Numbered from the stretch's first letter, positions 35,306 through 44,930 are shown. The stretch: DNA of 64,000 bases from Clostridiales bacterium (GCA_022787165.1 JALFVL010000038.1:38531-102530); one strand, 5' to 3'. Translations and numbers: made by a program. The notes: generated by a model from the sequence alone, not told the origin.

Positions 35306-35334
35306 AGTATAGCGCGCTTTTTGCAAAAAGTCAA
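35306..35334 (-). promoter_or_regulatory. Promoter for the thrS T-box transcript
   Basis: TTGACT (35334-35329), 17-base spacer, TATACT (35311-35306) on the minus strand, just after the ABC transporter stop codon. It starts a leader of about 250 bases. Confidence 0.8.
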
Positions 35335-35342
35335 GCGCAAAA

Positions 35343-37157
35343 TCACGCCTTTCCGGTCTCCCTCTCCTGCGCGCTCAGCTGCGTCGTATACAGCGTCTCG
35401 TAGACGCCCTTCCTTTCCAGCAGCTCCTCATGCGTGCCCTGCTCGACAATCCTTCCGTGATCGATCACGAGAATCGTGTCCGCCTGGCGGATGGTCGAGA
35501 GCCTGTGCGCGATGACAAACGAGGTGGTTCCGCGCATGAGCGTGTCTGTCGCCTGCTGGATCATCTGCTCTGTCTGCGTGTCCACGGAGCTGGTTGCCTC
35601 GTCGAGCACGAAGAGGCTGGGCCTGACGAGAATCGCGCGCGCAAAGGAGATCAGCTGCTTTTCGCCCGTGGAGAGCCGGTCGCCGCATTCGCCGACATCC
35701 GTATCATAGCCCTTTTCCAGCTTGGCCGCAATGCGGTCGGCGCTGACGGCCCTGGCCGCCTGCTCGACCTCCTCATCCGTCGCCTCGGGCCGGCCGTAGC
35801 GGATGTTCTCGCGGATCGTGCCGGAAAACAGGTGCGGCTCCTGGAGCACATAGCCGATGTGGCTGTGCAGCCAGAGCTGGCTGCGCTCGCGCACGTCGCG
35901 CCCGTCGATGAGCACGCGCCCGCCGGTCGGCTCATAGAAGCGGCAGACCAGATTGACCAGCGTGCTCTTGCCCGCGCCCGTCTCGCCGACGATGGCGACC
36001 GTCGCGCCAGCGGGAACGTGAAGATTGAAATGCGAGAGCACCTCCTCGCCGCCCTCCTCATAGTGGAAGGAGACATCCTCAAAGTCGACCTCGCCGCGCA
36101 TCGGCTCCCAGTTTTCCTCCTTCGGATGGAAGGCGTCGCCGTATCGCGCCTCGACCTCGGGGCGATCACAGACCGTCGGCCTGCGCGCCATCAGCTCGGC
36201 GACGCGCTCAACGCAGGCCTGCTGGGAAACCGCCTGCGAGATGCCGTTCGCCTGCTGGCGGAAGGACTGGAACAGGCTGAGCGCGTAGGTCGTAAACGCG
36301 CTGAGCACGCCGATGGTCAGCGAACCCTCAAGCACCATCCGCCCGCCGCGCAGCAGCGTGGCGCTCGCCGCCAGCGCGCCGCAGAGCACGATCAGCGGGA
36401 CATAGATCGCGCGCATCCGCCCGTGCAGGATGCCCGCCCGCGCCGCGGCAGCCGTCGTCTGCTCGAATTCGCCGCAGAGCTTCCTCTCCAGCGCCATGGT
36501 CTTGCTCGTCTTCGCGCCCATGATGCCCTCGTTGTAGCCCGCGGTGATTTTGGAATGCTGCGCGCGCACGTCGCGGTTGAGCGCGATGAGCCTGCGCTGA
36601 AAGTAGACCGTCAGCAGCGTCACCACCGGCGCGAGCACGATCAGCGTCACCGCCAGCGGCAGCGACAGCGTGCTCATCACGACGAACACGCCGAGGATAT
36701 ACGCAAAGCCCCAGATGATGTCCGGAAAACGCCAGGCGAGCATGCCGCAGATGCGTTCCGTGTCGCTCATCACGCGCGAAAGGCTGTGGCCCGCGCTCGT
36801 GACGCTGTAATAGTCTAGGCTCAGCCGCTGAAGATTGACGAAGACCGCGTCCCTGAGATCCCGGCTCGAGTTCATCTCCAGACGCATGCAGCATGCAAAA
36901 TAAATGCGCAGCATGACCAGCTCCGTCGCCATGAGGGCGAGGTATTTGAGCATATAGCCGCCAAGGCCCTCGAGCGTCCCCGCCAGGATGAACCGGTCAA
37001 CGACCTCCGCCTGGATCAGCGGCAGCATGAAATCCGTCACGGCGAGCACGAGATTGCTTCCCACAGCGCCCGCGATCAGACCGGCGTGCCTTTTGAGCAC
37101 GGGCCAAAGCGTCCTCCAGGGGGCGAGGGAAAAGCCCGTCTTCCTCTGCTCATTCAT
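35343..37157 (-). CDS. ABC exporter half-transporter, catalytically competent subunit
   Basis: A 604-residue fusion of a six-helix exporter membrane domain (about residues 25-320) and a nucleotide-binding domain. Walker A is GETGAGKST, Walker B is FVLDEATSSVD with the catalytic Glu, and the H-loop is IAHRLST. The signature motif is LSTGEKQL rather than LSGGQ. Its partner has the opposite pattern (LSGGQ, but Asp for Glu), so the two make an asymmetric heterodimer like BmrCD. Its start overlaps the partner's stop by eight bases. The substrate (drug, lipid or peptide) cannot be read from sequence. Confidence 0.92.
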   Translation of the reverse strand: MNEQRKTGFSLAPWRTLWPVLKRHAGLIAGAVGSNLVLAVTDFMLPLIQAEVVDRFILAGTLEGLGGYMLKYLALMATELVMLRIYFACCMRLEMNSSRDLRDAVFVNLQRLSLDYYSVTSAGHSLSRVMSDTERICGMLAWRFPDIIWGFAYILGVFVVMSTLSLPLAVTLIVLAPVVTLLTVYFQRRLIALNRDVRAQHSKITAGYNEGIMGAKTSKTMALERKLCGEFEQTTAAAARAGILHGRMRAIYVPLIVLCGALAASATLLRGGRMVLEGSLTIGVLSAFTTYALSLFQSFRQQANGISQAVSQQACVERVAELMARRPTVCDRPEVEARYGDAFHPKEENWEPMRGEVDFEDVSFHYEEGGEEVLSHFNLHVPAGATVAIVGETGAGKSTLVNLVCRFYEPTGGRVLIDGRDVRERSQLWLHSHIGYVLQEPHLFSGTIRENIRYGRPEATDEEVEQAARAVSADRIAAKLEKGYDTDVGECGDRLSTGEKQLISFARAILVRPSLFVLDEATSSVDTQTEQMIQQATDTLMRGTTSFVIAHRLSTIRQADTILVIDHGRIVEQGTHEELLERKGVYETLYTTQLSAQERETGKA

Positions 37158-38940
37158 GGGCCGTCGCCTCCTTCCCCGCCCCGGCGCCCTGCGCCCGCGC
37201 GGTCCTGGCGTATACGCCGCCGAGCTTCATCAGCTCCTCGTGGGTGCCGCGCTCGACGATCTGTCCATCCTCCAGCACAATGATTTCATCCGCACGCATA
37301 AGCGTCGCAACCCTGTGCGCGATGAGGATGAGCGTCGCGTCGCCCGCCGCCTGACGCAGGTGCGTGCGGATCGCCTCGTCCGTCTTCGCGTCGACCGCCG
37401 AAAGCGCGTCGTCAAAGACCATGATCGGCGCGCCGGTGAGCAGCGTGCGCGCGATGGCCGTGCGCTGCTTCTGGCCGCCGGAGAGCGTGACGCCGCGCTC
37501 GCCGACCACCGTGTCGTAGCCATCCCTGAATTCCGCGATGGCGCCGCTCAGGCAGGCCGCCTCCGCCGCCTGCTCGATCTCCTCCTGCGAGGCGTCCGCT
37601 CGCGCAATGGCGATGTTCTCCTTCAGCGTGCGCGAGAAGAGGAACGGCTCCTGGAGCACGACGCCCACGCCCCGCCGCAGCGCGGAGGCATCCATCTGCC
37701 TCAGATCGACGCCGCCGATGCGGATGCTTCCCTCGTCGGGATCATACAGCCGCGCCAGCAGCAGCGCGATCGTGCTCTTGCCGCTGCCCGTCCCGCCCAG
37801 GATGCCAAGCGTGCCGCCGCCGCGCACCGTGAAGCTCACGTCGCGCAGCACGGGCTTGTGCTCATAGGCAAAGGAGACGTGGTCAAAGCAGATGTCCCCG
37901 CGCAGATCGGCAGCAATCGGGTTTTCGGTCGGCTGCTCCTCCTTCGACTCAAGGATGTAGAGCAGGCGGTCCATTGAAACGCCCGCCTTGCTCATCTCCG
38001 AGATCACGCGCCCCAGCGAGCGCACAGGCCAGGTGAGCTGGCGCGTGTAGCTGACAAACGCCAGATAGGTACCCAGCGACAGCTCACCGCGCACGCACAG
38101 CACGACGCCGGTCACGACGACGCAGAGCACCTGCGTCATGCTCATCAGGTCGCCCAGCGTCCAGAAATTGGAGAGCGTCGCGCCCAGGCTCAGCCAGAGG
38201 TTGGTGTAGTGCTCGTTCTTCTTGCGGAACTTCTCCAGTTCCGCGCGCTCCCGGCCAAACGCGCGCACGACGCGCACGCCGGTCAGGTTTTCCTGCACAA
38301 CAGTCGAGAGCGCGCCCTCGGCCTCGTCGCATTCCGTGTAGCGCGAGGCCGCCTTCTTGAAAAACAGCGCCGAATACAGCACGATGCCCGGCACAAACGC
38401 CATCGCGACGAGCGACATCCTCACATCCATCGCCAGCATGGCCGCCATGTAGACGGCGATCAAAAAGATCGTGCTGACCAGCTCAATCATCTGATCCATG
38501 ATGAACGTGCGGACGACCTCAACGTCCGCCGTGCAGCGCTGGATGATGTCGCCCGTCGGGTTCTGCACATGCCAGCTGTAGGGCAGACGCTGAATGTGGC
38601 TGTAGAGCGCGTCGCGCAGCGACTTGACAAACCGCTCCGAGCCGACCGGCAGGCTCGCGTCCTGCGCAAAGCCGGCGGCAAACTGCGCCAGCGACGTCAG
38701 CGCCGCCAGACCACATGCCAGCGCGAGCAGTCTGCCCACATCCAGCCCGGCCAGCGCCGCGGGCAGCGACTCCGTTTCCCCCATCAGCACGGTATCCACC
38801 GTGAAGCGGATGATCTGCGTGAACAGCGTGCGCAGCAGCGTTCCCGCCAGCACAGCCGCCAATCCAAGCACAAGCGCGGACGCGGCCGGACGCAAATGAT
38901 GCGCCAGCAGCCGCGCCTTTTGTTTGAAATTCTTTTTCAT
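37150..38940 (-). CDS. ABC exporter half-transporter, degenerate-site subunit
   Basis: A 596-residue membrane domain plus nucleotide-binding domain. Walker A is GGTGSGKST, the signature is LSGGQKQRTAIAR, and the H-loop is IAHRVAT. The Walker B end reads MVFDDALSAVD, with Asp where the catalytic Glu normally stands, the known mark of the degenerate site in heterodimeric exporters. First gene of the pair; the ATG follows AAGGAAAT. The downstream subunit provides the intact Glu. Likely a multidrug-type exporter by family. Confidence 0.92.
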   Translation of the reverse strand: MKKNFKQKARLLAHHLRPAASALVLGLAAVLAGTLLRTLFTQIIRFTVDTVLMGETESLPAALAGLDVGRLLALACGLAALTSLAQFAAGFAQDASLPVGSERFVKSLRDALYSHIQRLPYSWHVQNPTGDIIQRCTADVEVVRTFIMDQMIELVSTIFLIAVYMAAMLAMDVRMSLVAMAFVPGIVLYSALFFKKAASRYTECDEAEGALSTVVQENLTGVRVVRAFGRERAELEKFRKKNEHYTNLWLSLGATLSNFWTLGDLMSMTQVLCVVVTGVVLCVRGELSLGTYLAFVSYTRQLTWPVRSLGRVISEMSKAGVSMDRLLYILESKEEQPTENPIAADLRGDICFDHVSFAYEHKPVLRDVSFTVRGGGTLGILGGTGSGKSTIALLLARLYDPDEGSIRIGGVDLRQMDASALRRGVGVVLQEPFLFSRTLKENIAIARADASQEEIEQAAEAACLSGAIAEFRDGYDTVVGERGVTLSGGQKQRTAIARTLLTGAPIMVFDDALSAVDAKTDEAIRTHLRQAAGDATLILIAHRVATLMRADEIIVLEDGQIVERGTHEELMKLGGVYARTARAQGAGAGKEATAHE

Positions 38941-38984
38941 ATTTCCTTCCCGTCATCCGACGCGCGTTTTCCCCTTTCCGCGCG

Positions 38985-40313
38985 TCAGATGTACCGAATC
39001 GTCTCCTCCGGCGAAACGGCCGCGTAGATCAGCGGCGGCAGCTCCGGCCTTTCGGGCGAGATGGCAATGGCGCGCTGCATCCGCGCAATCGCCTCGTTCG
39101 CCAGCTCAGGTTTGTTCAGATACAGGGTTGCCAGCGGCTGCCCGGCCGCGACGGCGTCGCCCAGGCGCACGCGCATGACCAGACCAACCGCCGGGTCAAT
39201 CGCGTCGGTCTTCTTCTTGCGCCCCGCGCCCAAATCCTGCGCGCAATAGCCGATGGCCGTCGTGTCCATTTTCGCGACGAAGCCATCCTCAAGCGCCGGC
39301 ACGTCGATCCTGTAGGCCGCGTGGGGCAGATAGTCGACATCCTCGCAGACGCGGCCGTCGCCCCCCTGCGCCTCGATCATCTCGCGCAGCCTTTCAAGGC
39401 CCGCGCCGCTTTCAAGCGCCTCACGCATTCTCGCCTTGCCGTCCACGACGTCCTTGGCGATGCCCGAGGCGACGAGCATCCGGCTGCCCAGCTCCAGCGA
39501 GACCGTCAGCAGGTCGCCGCCCGCGCGGCCGGAGAGGATGTCAATGGCCTCCTTGACCTCAAGCGCGTTGCCCACATGCGTCCCCAGCGGCTGATCCATG
39601 CCCGTCACCAGCGCGAGAATCGGCTTGCCCGCCTGCGTGCCGATGTCGACCATCGCGCGCGCGAGCTCGATGGATTCCTCAAGCGTGTGCATGAGCGCGC
39701 CGCTGCCCGTCTTGACATCCAGGATGATCGCGCCCGCGCCGCTGGCCAGCTTCTTGCTGACGATGCTCGAGGCGATCAGCGGCACGCAGCCGACCGTGCC
39801 CGTCACGTCGCGCAGCGCGTAAAGCGCCTTGTCCGCCGGGCAGAGATCCTGCGTCTGACCGATGACCGCGCAGCCGATGCGCTGCACCTGCGCGACAAAC
39901 TCCGCCTCTGTCTTTTCCACCGAGCAGCCGGGAATGCTCTCGAGCTTGTCCAGCGTTCCGCCGGTATGCCCCAGCCCGCGCCCGGAGAGCTTGGCGACCT
40001 TTGCCCCGCAGGCGGCCGCCAGCGGCACAAGCACGAGCGTCGTCGTATCGCCGACGCCGCCCGTGGAATGCTTGTCCACACACACGCCGTCGATATCCGA
40101 CAGATCGACCACGCTTCCCGAATGCATCATTTCCATCGTCAGGCAGGCGGTCTCCTGCGCGTTCATGCCCTGAAAGCAGATCGCCATCAGCAGCGCGGAA
40201 AGCTGATAATCCGGCACGCTGCCGTCCGCCGCGCCGCGCGCAAACGCACGGATTTCCTCCGGCGAAAGCGCCTCTCCGGCCTTCTTTTTGAGAATCACAT
40301 CGACAAAATTCAT
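38985..40313 (-). CDS. pdp: Pyrimidine-nucleoside phosphorylase
   Basis: Splits uridine, thymidine and deoxyuridine into base and (deoxy)ribose 1-phosphate for salvage. The 442-residue protein contains the family signature SGRGLGHTGGTLDKLESIPG (about residues 109-128), the phosphate-site region KHSTGGVGDTTTLVLVPL (about 81-98) and SSIVSKKLASGA, plus the C-terminal domain. Gram-positive homologues are broad pyrimidine enzymes rather than strict thymidine phosphorylases. The ATG has GGGAGG upstream. It lies between the ABC exporter and a DNA glycosylase gene on the same strand. Confidence 0.93.
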   Translation of the reverse strand: MNFVDVILKKKAGEALSPEEIRAFARGAADGSVPDYQLSALLMAICFQGMNAQETACLTMEMMHSGSVVDLSDIDGVCVDKHSTGGVGDTTTLVLVPLAAACGAKVAKLSGRGLGHTGGTLDKLESIPGCSVEKTEAEFVAQVQRIGCAVIGQTQDLCPADKALYALRDVTGTVGCVPLIASSIVSKKLASGAGAIILDVKTGSGALMHTLEESIELARAMVDIGTQAGKPILALVTGMDQPLGTHVGNALEVKEAIDILSGRAGGDLLTVSLELGSRMLVASGIAKDVVDGKARMREALESGAGLERLREMIEAQGGDGRVCEDVDYLPHAAYRIDVPALEDGFVAKMDTTAIGYCAQDLGAGRKKKTDAIDPAVGLVMRVRLGDAVAAGQPLATLYLNKPELANEAIARMQRAIAISPERPELPPLIYAAVSPEETIRYI

Positions 40314-40349
40314 CGTTCATGCCTCCCTTGACGCTGAACCATTGTTCCT

Positions 40350-40838
40350 TCATTTGCCCATGGCCTCCAGCAGCGCGTCCCTCCAGGCGCGCAGCTTCTG
40401 CCCGTAGGGCAGGGTATAGGCCGGGCTCGTGCTGGGCAGGCGCATCACGCGCTTGCCCGCCCCGGCGCCGGATTTGAGAAACAGCGCATGCGCTGCCGCC
40501 CCGTTGCACAGCACGGTTTCAATCCCCGGGCAGCGCGCATACAGCGCCGCGAAGTCGTTGTAGACCACGCTGTGCATGGCGCTGTCCAGGCTGCCCTCCC
40601 GCTCGCAGCAGGCGGCGGCGTCCCAGAGCGCCAGATGATGCGAGACGATCAGGGCTTTTTTTCGTTCATAATCATTATGGGGCATTTCTCCCCAAATGTC
40701 AAACATTATCGGCCAAAAAGCATTGCGGGGATGCGCATAATACTGCGCATCCTCGAGCGATTTGACGCTGGGCATCGAGCCGACGATCAGCACATGCGCG
40801 TCGGGCGCGAAAACCGGCTCAAAGCTTCTGCAAAGCAA
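40350..40838 (-). CDS. UDG-superfamily DNA glycosylase (hypoxanthine-type)
   Basis: A 162-residue DNA glycosylase of the family that removes deaminated bases. Motif GSMPSVKSLEDAQYY, then AHPRNAFWPIM (about residues 35-45), and the C-terminal LPSTSPA match the hypoxanthine-DNA glycosylase (family 6) pattern, in which Asn in the first half is catalytic. The start is a TTG at 40838 with GGGGAG seven bases upstream. It lies between tsaC and the phosphorylase gene. Exact base preference is inference from the family. Confidence 0.85.
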   Translation of the reverse strand: MLCRSFEPVFAPDAHVLIVGSMPSVKSLEDAQYYAHPRNAFWPIMFDIWGEMPHNDYERKKALIVSHHLALWDAAACCEREGSLDSAMHSVVYNDFAALYARCPGIETVLCNGAAAHALFLKSGAGAGKRVMRLPSTSPAYTLPYGQKLRAWRDALLEAMGK

Positions 40839-40873
40839 GATGTTCTCCCCCGTTCAAGGGCCGCGGGCCCGGC

Positions 40874-41905
40874 TCAGACCTGACGAATGTCAAACGCCGC
40901 CGCGCGGCCCATACGGTTCATGACCGCCAGGCCGATGCCCGACAGACCAACCGCCTCACAAAGCGCCATCGTCTCCCCGCGCTCGTCGAGCTCACGCAGC
41001 GCGGAAAACAGCCGTGCCGCGGCATCCTGCGGCCGGCTCGCGCTGCCCAGGCTGATGCGCGTTCGGTCGCCGAAGTCGTGCTCGTCAAAGCCGAGAATCG
41101 CCACGCGCTCCCCCGCCGCGGCCGCCTCGTCATACTGGCGGCAGATCGCCTCGACGACGCGCGCTGCGTCCCCCTCATAGATGATCGTCTTCGCCTGCGG
41201 CGCGTAATGGCGGTACTTCATGCCCGGCGAGCGGACGATCTCGCCCTCGCGCAGCGGGCTCATGACGTGCTCGTCCACGCTGACGCGCCCGAGCACCCGC
41301 TCAACCATCTCCGGCGTGATCCCGCCCGGCCTCAGGATCACGGGCGTCTCGCCCGTCGCGTCGATGACGCTCGATTCCACGCCCACCGCGCAGGGACCGT
41401 CGTCGAGGATCAGCGGGATGCGTCCGTCCATATCCTCGAGCATGTGCTGCGCTGTCGTCGGACTCGGCCTTCCGCTGCGGTTGCCGCTGGGCGCGGCGAT
41501 GGGCACGCCCGCCGCCCGGATAAGCCCGCGCGCCGCAACGCTCGAGGGCAGGCGGATGCCCACCGTGTCCAGTCCGGCGCTGACCTCACTGGGGATGCAG
41601 TCCGCCTTGGGCAGAATCAGCGTCATCGGCCCCGGCCAGAAGGCCTCCATGAGCCGCTGCGCCGCCTTCGGGATCGCGCGCACCAGCGGGCCGATCTCTC
41701 CGATGCCGGAAACATGGACGATCAGCGGATTGTCCGCCGGGCGTCCCTTCGCCTCAAAGATGCGCAGCGCGGCGCTTGCGCTCAGCGCGTTGCCGCCCAG
41801 GCCATAGACCGTTTCCGTCGGCATGCCGACCAGCTCGCCCGCGCGGATGAGCGCGCCGCCCTCCGCAAGGCTCTGCGCCGTAATGAGTTTGACTTCTGTC
41901 TTCAT
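40874..41905 (-). CDS. tsaC: L-threonylcarbamoyladenylate synthase (Sua5/TsaC)
   Basis: Makes threonylcarbamoyl-AMP from threonine, bicarbonate and ATP, the first step of t6A modification at tRNA position 37. The YrdC-type domain (about residues 1-200) has MPTETVYGLGGNA near residue 28, KGRPADNPLIVHV and APSGNRSGRPSPT. A C-terminal Sua5 domain (about 235-343) makes it the long form, 343 residues. The ATG follows GAAGGAAC. It lies directly downstream of prfA, as in many Firmicutes. Confidence 0.95.
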   Translation of the reverse strand: MKTEVKLITAQSLAEGGALIRAGELVGMPTETVYGLGGNALSASAALRIFEAKGRPADNPLIVHVSGIGEIGPLVRAIPKAAQRLMEAFWPGPMTLILPKADCIPSEVSAGLDTVGIRLPSSVAARGLIRAAGVPIAAPSGNRSGRPSPTTAQHMLEDMDGRIPLILDDGPCAVGVESSVIDATGETPVILRPGGITPEMVERVLGRVSVDEHVMSPLREGEIVRSPGMKYRHYAPQAKTIIYEGDAARVVEAICRQYDEAAAAGERVAILGFDEHDFGDRTRISLGSASRPQDAAARLFSALRELDERGETMALCEAVGLSGIGLAVMNRMGRAAAFDIRQV

Positions 41906-41919
41906 CTGCGTTCCTTCTT

Positions 41920-42987
41920 TTATGCCTGCGCGCCCAGTCTGCGCAGCTGCTCCTGCTGATCCGCGAAGATCAGCGCGTCAATGATCTCGTCCATGTCGCC
42001 GTCCACAAAGGCGTCGATCGTGTAGATCGTCCTGCCCAGCCGGTGGTCGGTCACGCGTCCCTCGTTGAAGTTGTAGGTACGGATGCGCTCGCTTCGATCG
42101 CCCGTGCCGACCTGGGCGCGCCTGTCGGCGGCGTAGGCCTCGTCCTTCTCCCCCTGCATCTTCTCATACAGCCTTGCGCGCAGCACGCGCATCGCCTTTT
42201 CCTTGTTCTTGAGTTGGCTCTTCTCGTCCTGGCAGGTCACGACCAGCCCGGTTGGCAGGTGCGTGATGCGCACGGCGCTGTCCGTCTTGTTGATGTACTG
42301 GCCGCCGTGGCCCGACGCGCGGTAGACGTCGATGCGCAGGTCATTCGGGTCGATCTTCACATCGACCTCCTCCGCCTCCGGCAGCACGGCGACCGTCGCC
42401 GTCGAGGTCTGCCGCTTGCCGTTGCTCTCCGTCACGGGAATCCGCTGCACGCGGTGCACGCCGCTCTCGTAACGCAAACGGCTGTATGCGCCCTCGCCGA
42501 TGATCGAGAAGACGGCCTCCTTGACGCCGCCCAGCTCCGTCATGTTCGCGTCCATCATTTCGACGCGCCAACCATGGCGCTCCGCATAGCGCGTGTACAT
42601 CCGCAGGAGCATCGTCCCGAACAGCGCGGCCTCCTCGCCGCCCGCGCCGCCGCGAATCTCCATGACGACGCTGCGTTCCGCGTTCGGGTCGCGCGGCAGC
42701 AGCAGGAGCTGAATCTCCCGCTCCAGCCGGGGAATCTCCTCCTCCAGGCGCGCAAGCTCCTCCCGGGCCACGGGCGCCATGTCCGCGTCCGCGAGCAGCA
42801 CCTGCGCCTGCTCGCGCTCCAAAAGCAGCCGGCGGCACTGGGCAACGGCCCGATCCAGCGGCTCCAGCTGGCTGTGCTCGCGCATCAGCGCGCGCCATTT
42901 CTCCTGATCCTGCACGACGGCCGGGTCGGAGAGGAGCGCGCCCAGCTCCTCCATCCGGGGATGCACCCAGTCAAGCCTTTTCAGCAT
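41920..42987 (-). CDS. prfA: Peptide chain release factor 1
   Basis: Recognises UAA and UAG stop codons and triggers peptide release. The 355-residue protein shows RGGAGGEEA, the stop-codon tripeptide region RIPVTESNGKRQTS (PVT of the RF1 PxT class) and the catalytic loop SGHGGQYINKTDSAVR with GGQ near residue 228. The GGQ glutamine is the target of PrmC, whose gene is immediately upstream. It is followed by tsaC. No defect is visible. Confidence 0.96.
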   Translation of the reverse strand: MLKRLDWVHPRMEELGALLSDPAVVQDQEKWRALMREHSQLEPLDRAVAQCRRLLLEREQAQVLLADADMAPVAREELARLEEEIPRLEREIQLLLLPRDPNAERSVVMEIRGGAGGEEAALFGTMLLRMYTRYAERHGWRVEMMDANMTELGGVKEAVFSIIGEGAYSRLRYESGVHRVQRIPVTESNGKRQTSTATVAVLPEAEEVDVKIDPNDLRIDVYRASGHGGQYINKTDSAVRITHLPTGLVVTCQDEKSQLKNKEKAMRVLRARLYEKMQGEKDEAYAADRRAQVGTGDRSERIRTYNFNEGRVTDHRLGRTIYTIDAFVDGDMDEIIDALIFADQQEQLRRLGAQA

Positions 42988-43011
42988 GCGCTTCCTCCCT
43001 GCTTTCCTGAT

Positions 43012-43845
43012 TCAATCGCCGCTGCGGAGCTGTGCGCCGACGACGCGCCAGTTTCCGCCATAGTCCCGGCAGGCAAAGGGCTCGCCGACGTGCGCGCGCA
43101 TCAGCGCGCAGACCGGCTCCCTCTGCTTCCAGCCGATTTCAAAGAGCAGCCAGCCGCCGCGCGCGAGATGCGCCGGCGCCTGCGCCGCGATGCGCCTGTA
43201 AAAGTCGAGCCCGTCCGGCCCTCCGAAGAGCGCGAGCTCCGGCTCTCTTTGCACCTCGGGCATCAGCTCCGCCATCTCCTGCGCGTCGATATACGGCGGG
43301 TTGGAGACGATCATGTCAAACCGCTCCCCGGCGAGCGCCTCAAAGCAGTCGCTTCTCACAAACCGCACGTCCGCCCCATTTTTGCGCGCATTCTCGCGCG
43401 CGATGCTAAGCGCCGCGTCGCTCACGTCGACCGCCGTCACCCGCGCGCCGCCGAGTTTGGCCAGCGACACGGCCAGCGCACCGGAGCCCGTGCCGATGTC
43501 CAGCGCGCGCATGCCCGGCCTGAGGCGGGAGAGCGCCTCCTCACAGAGAATCTCCGTGTCCTGCCGGGGAATGAGCACGCCCGGGGCGACCGTGAAGGTC
43601 AGCCCCATGAACGGCGCTTCGCCCTCGATGTATTGCAGCGGCTCCCGCGTCTGGCGCCGGATGATCAGCGCCTCATAGCGGTCAAGCGCCGTCTCCGGCA
43701 GCGCGCGCTGCCCTTCAAGGCGCATCCTCAGCCTGTCTTCCCCCAGCACAAAGGCAAGCAGCAGCTCGGCGTCAAGCCCCGCCTCCGGCACGCCGGCAGA
43801 TTCGAGCCTCGCCTGTGCCGCCCGGAGCGCTTCCCGGATCGTCAC
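43012..43845 (-). CDS. prmC: Release factor glutamine methyltransferase
   Basis: Methylates the GGQ glutamine of release factors using SAM. The 277-residue protein has the helical N-terminal domain with REPLQYIEGEAPFMG, the SAM-binding stretch ALDIGTGSGALAVSLA (about residues 115-130) and the catalytic NPPY near residue 181. The ATG overlaps the stop of the DUF1385 gene (ATGA), and prfA follows within 25 bases, so the three are coupled. Confidence 0.96.
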   Translation of the reverse strand: MTIREALRAAQARLESAGVPEAGLDAELLLAFVLGEDRLRMRLEGQRALPETALDRYEALIIRRQTREPLQYIEGEAPFMGLTFTVAPGVLIPRQDTEILCEEALSRLRPGMRALDIGTGSGALAVSLAKLGGARVTAVDVSDAALSIARENARKNGADVRFVRSDCFEALAGERFDMIVSNPPYIDAQEMAELMPEVQREPELALFGGPDGLDFYRRIAAQAPAHLARGGWLLFEIGWKQREPVCALMRAHVGEPFACRDYGGNWRVVGAQLRSGD

Positions 43846-44930
43846 AGGCTCTCCCCGGAAGCCGCCTCATGTTCAGGGGCCTCGTCCACTTCCTGTTTTT
43901 CCGCCTGCTGCTCCTTCTCCTCGTCGCCCGTGTAGGCATACACGCCGGCATCGAGGTTCTCCTTGTAGTGCTCCGCGCCGGCCTTCGCCGCCTTCATCGA
44001 GGCGATCGCAACCTCGAGCATCTTCTCGTCCGGCTCGCGGGTCGTCAGCAGCTGCAGCTTGAGGCCGGGCCAGCGCAGAATGCGCACGAGCAGGCTGTCG
44101 CCCGCATGGGCCAGGCCCTTGAGCACCTCGTAGGACACGCCGGTGACGATGGGCAGCGTCAGCAGGCTGCGGCCAAAGCGCGCCAGGAAGCTCAGCTTTT
44201 CAATGCCGAAGAGCAGAAAGATCACCTGATCGGCGACCGCGCCGATGAGGATGGAGATGAACATCACCAGGAACAGGAACGCCGTGCCGCAGCGCGGATG
44301 CAGCCTGGAAAACTGCTTCGCGTTTTCAGGCGTCAGCGGCAGACCGGCCTCGTTGCAGTAGACCGTCTTGTGCTCCGCGCCGTGGTACATGAACACACGC
44401 CTGATGTCCGGCATGAACGCGATGCCCCACATGTACAGGATCAGGATCGCGATGCGCGTGCAGCCCGCCACGAGGTTGATCAGCAGGCGGCTGTCCGTCA
44501 GATGGCCCGCCAGCGTTGCCACGCCAGAGGGCAGCGCGACAAACAGCAGCAGGCTCAGGCACAGCGCCAGCACCATCGCGACCGCCATGACGACCTTGTC
44601 CAGCTTCGCACCGAGCTTTTCGGCGAGCCATTTTTCAAACCTGGTCGGCTCCTCCTCCATGATGCCCAGCATCTGTGTGCTCTTGTCCAGCGTCTCCATG
44701 CCCATCTTGAGCATGACAACCAGGTTCACGCAGCCGCGGATGACCGGCCAGCCCATCCACGGATGCTTTCGGGAGAGCGGCGTATTCTTGCTGCAGGTGA
44801 CGACGATCCGCCCGCTCGGACGGCGCACGGCGATGGCGATCGACTCGTTGGCCGGGCTCTGCATCATGACGCCCTCCATGACCGCCTGACCGCCGATGTC
44901 CTTATACTTGCTTTCATTCTTCTGGCTCAT
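43842..44930 (-). CDS. DUF1385 (YqhQ-like) membrane protein
   Basis: A 362-residue polytopic membrane protein of the DUF1385 family. The hallmark N-terminus DIGGQAVMEGVMMQSP is followed by RIVV and several hydrophobic segments (about residues 105-160 and 180-240), with FMYHGAEHKTVYCNEA and RLHPRCGTAFL between them. The C-terminal 50 residues are charged and acidic. The gene is conserved next to prmC-prfA in Clostridia, but its role is unknown. It overlaps prmC by four bases. Confidence 0.9.
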   Translation of the reverse strand: MSQKNESKYKDIGGQAVMEGVMMQSPANESIAIAVRRPSGRIVVTCSKNTPLSRKHPWMGWPVIRGCVNLVVMLKMGMETLDKSTQMLGIMEEEPTRFEKWLAEKLGAKLDKVVMAVAMVLALCLSLLLFVALPSGVATLAGHLTDSRLLINLVAGCTRIAILILYMWGIAFMPDIRRVFMYHGAEHKTVYCNEAGLPLTPENAKQFSRLHPRCGTAFLFLVMFISILIGAVADQVIFLLFGIEKLSFLARFGRSLLTLPIVTGVSYEVLKGLAHAGDSLLVRILRWPGLKLQLLTTREPDEKMLEVAIASMKAAKAGAEHYKENLDAGVYAYTGDEEKEQQAEKQEVDEAPEHEAASGESL

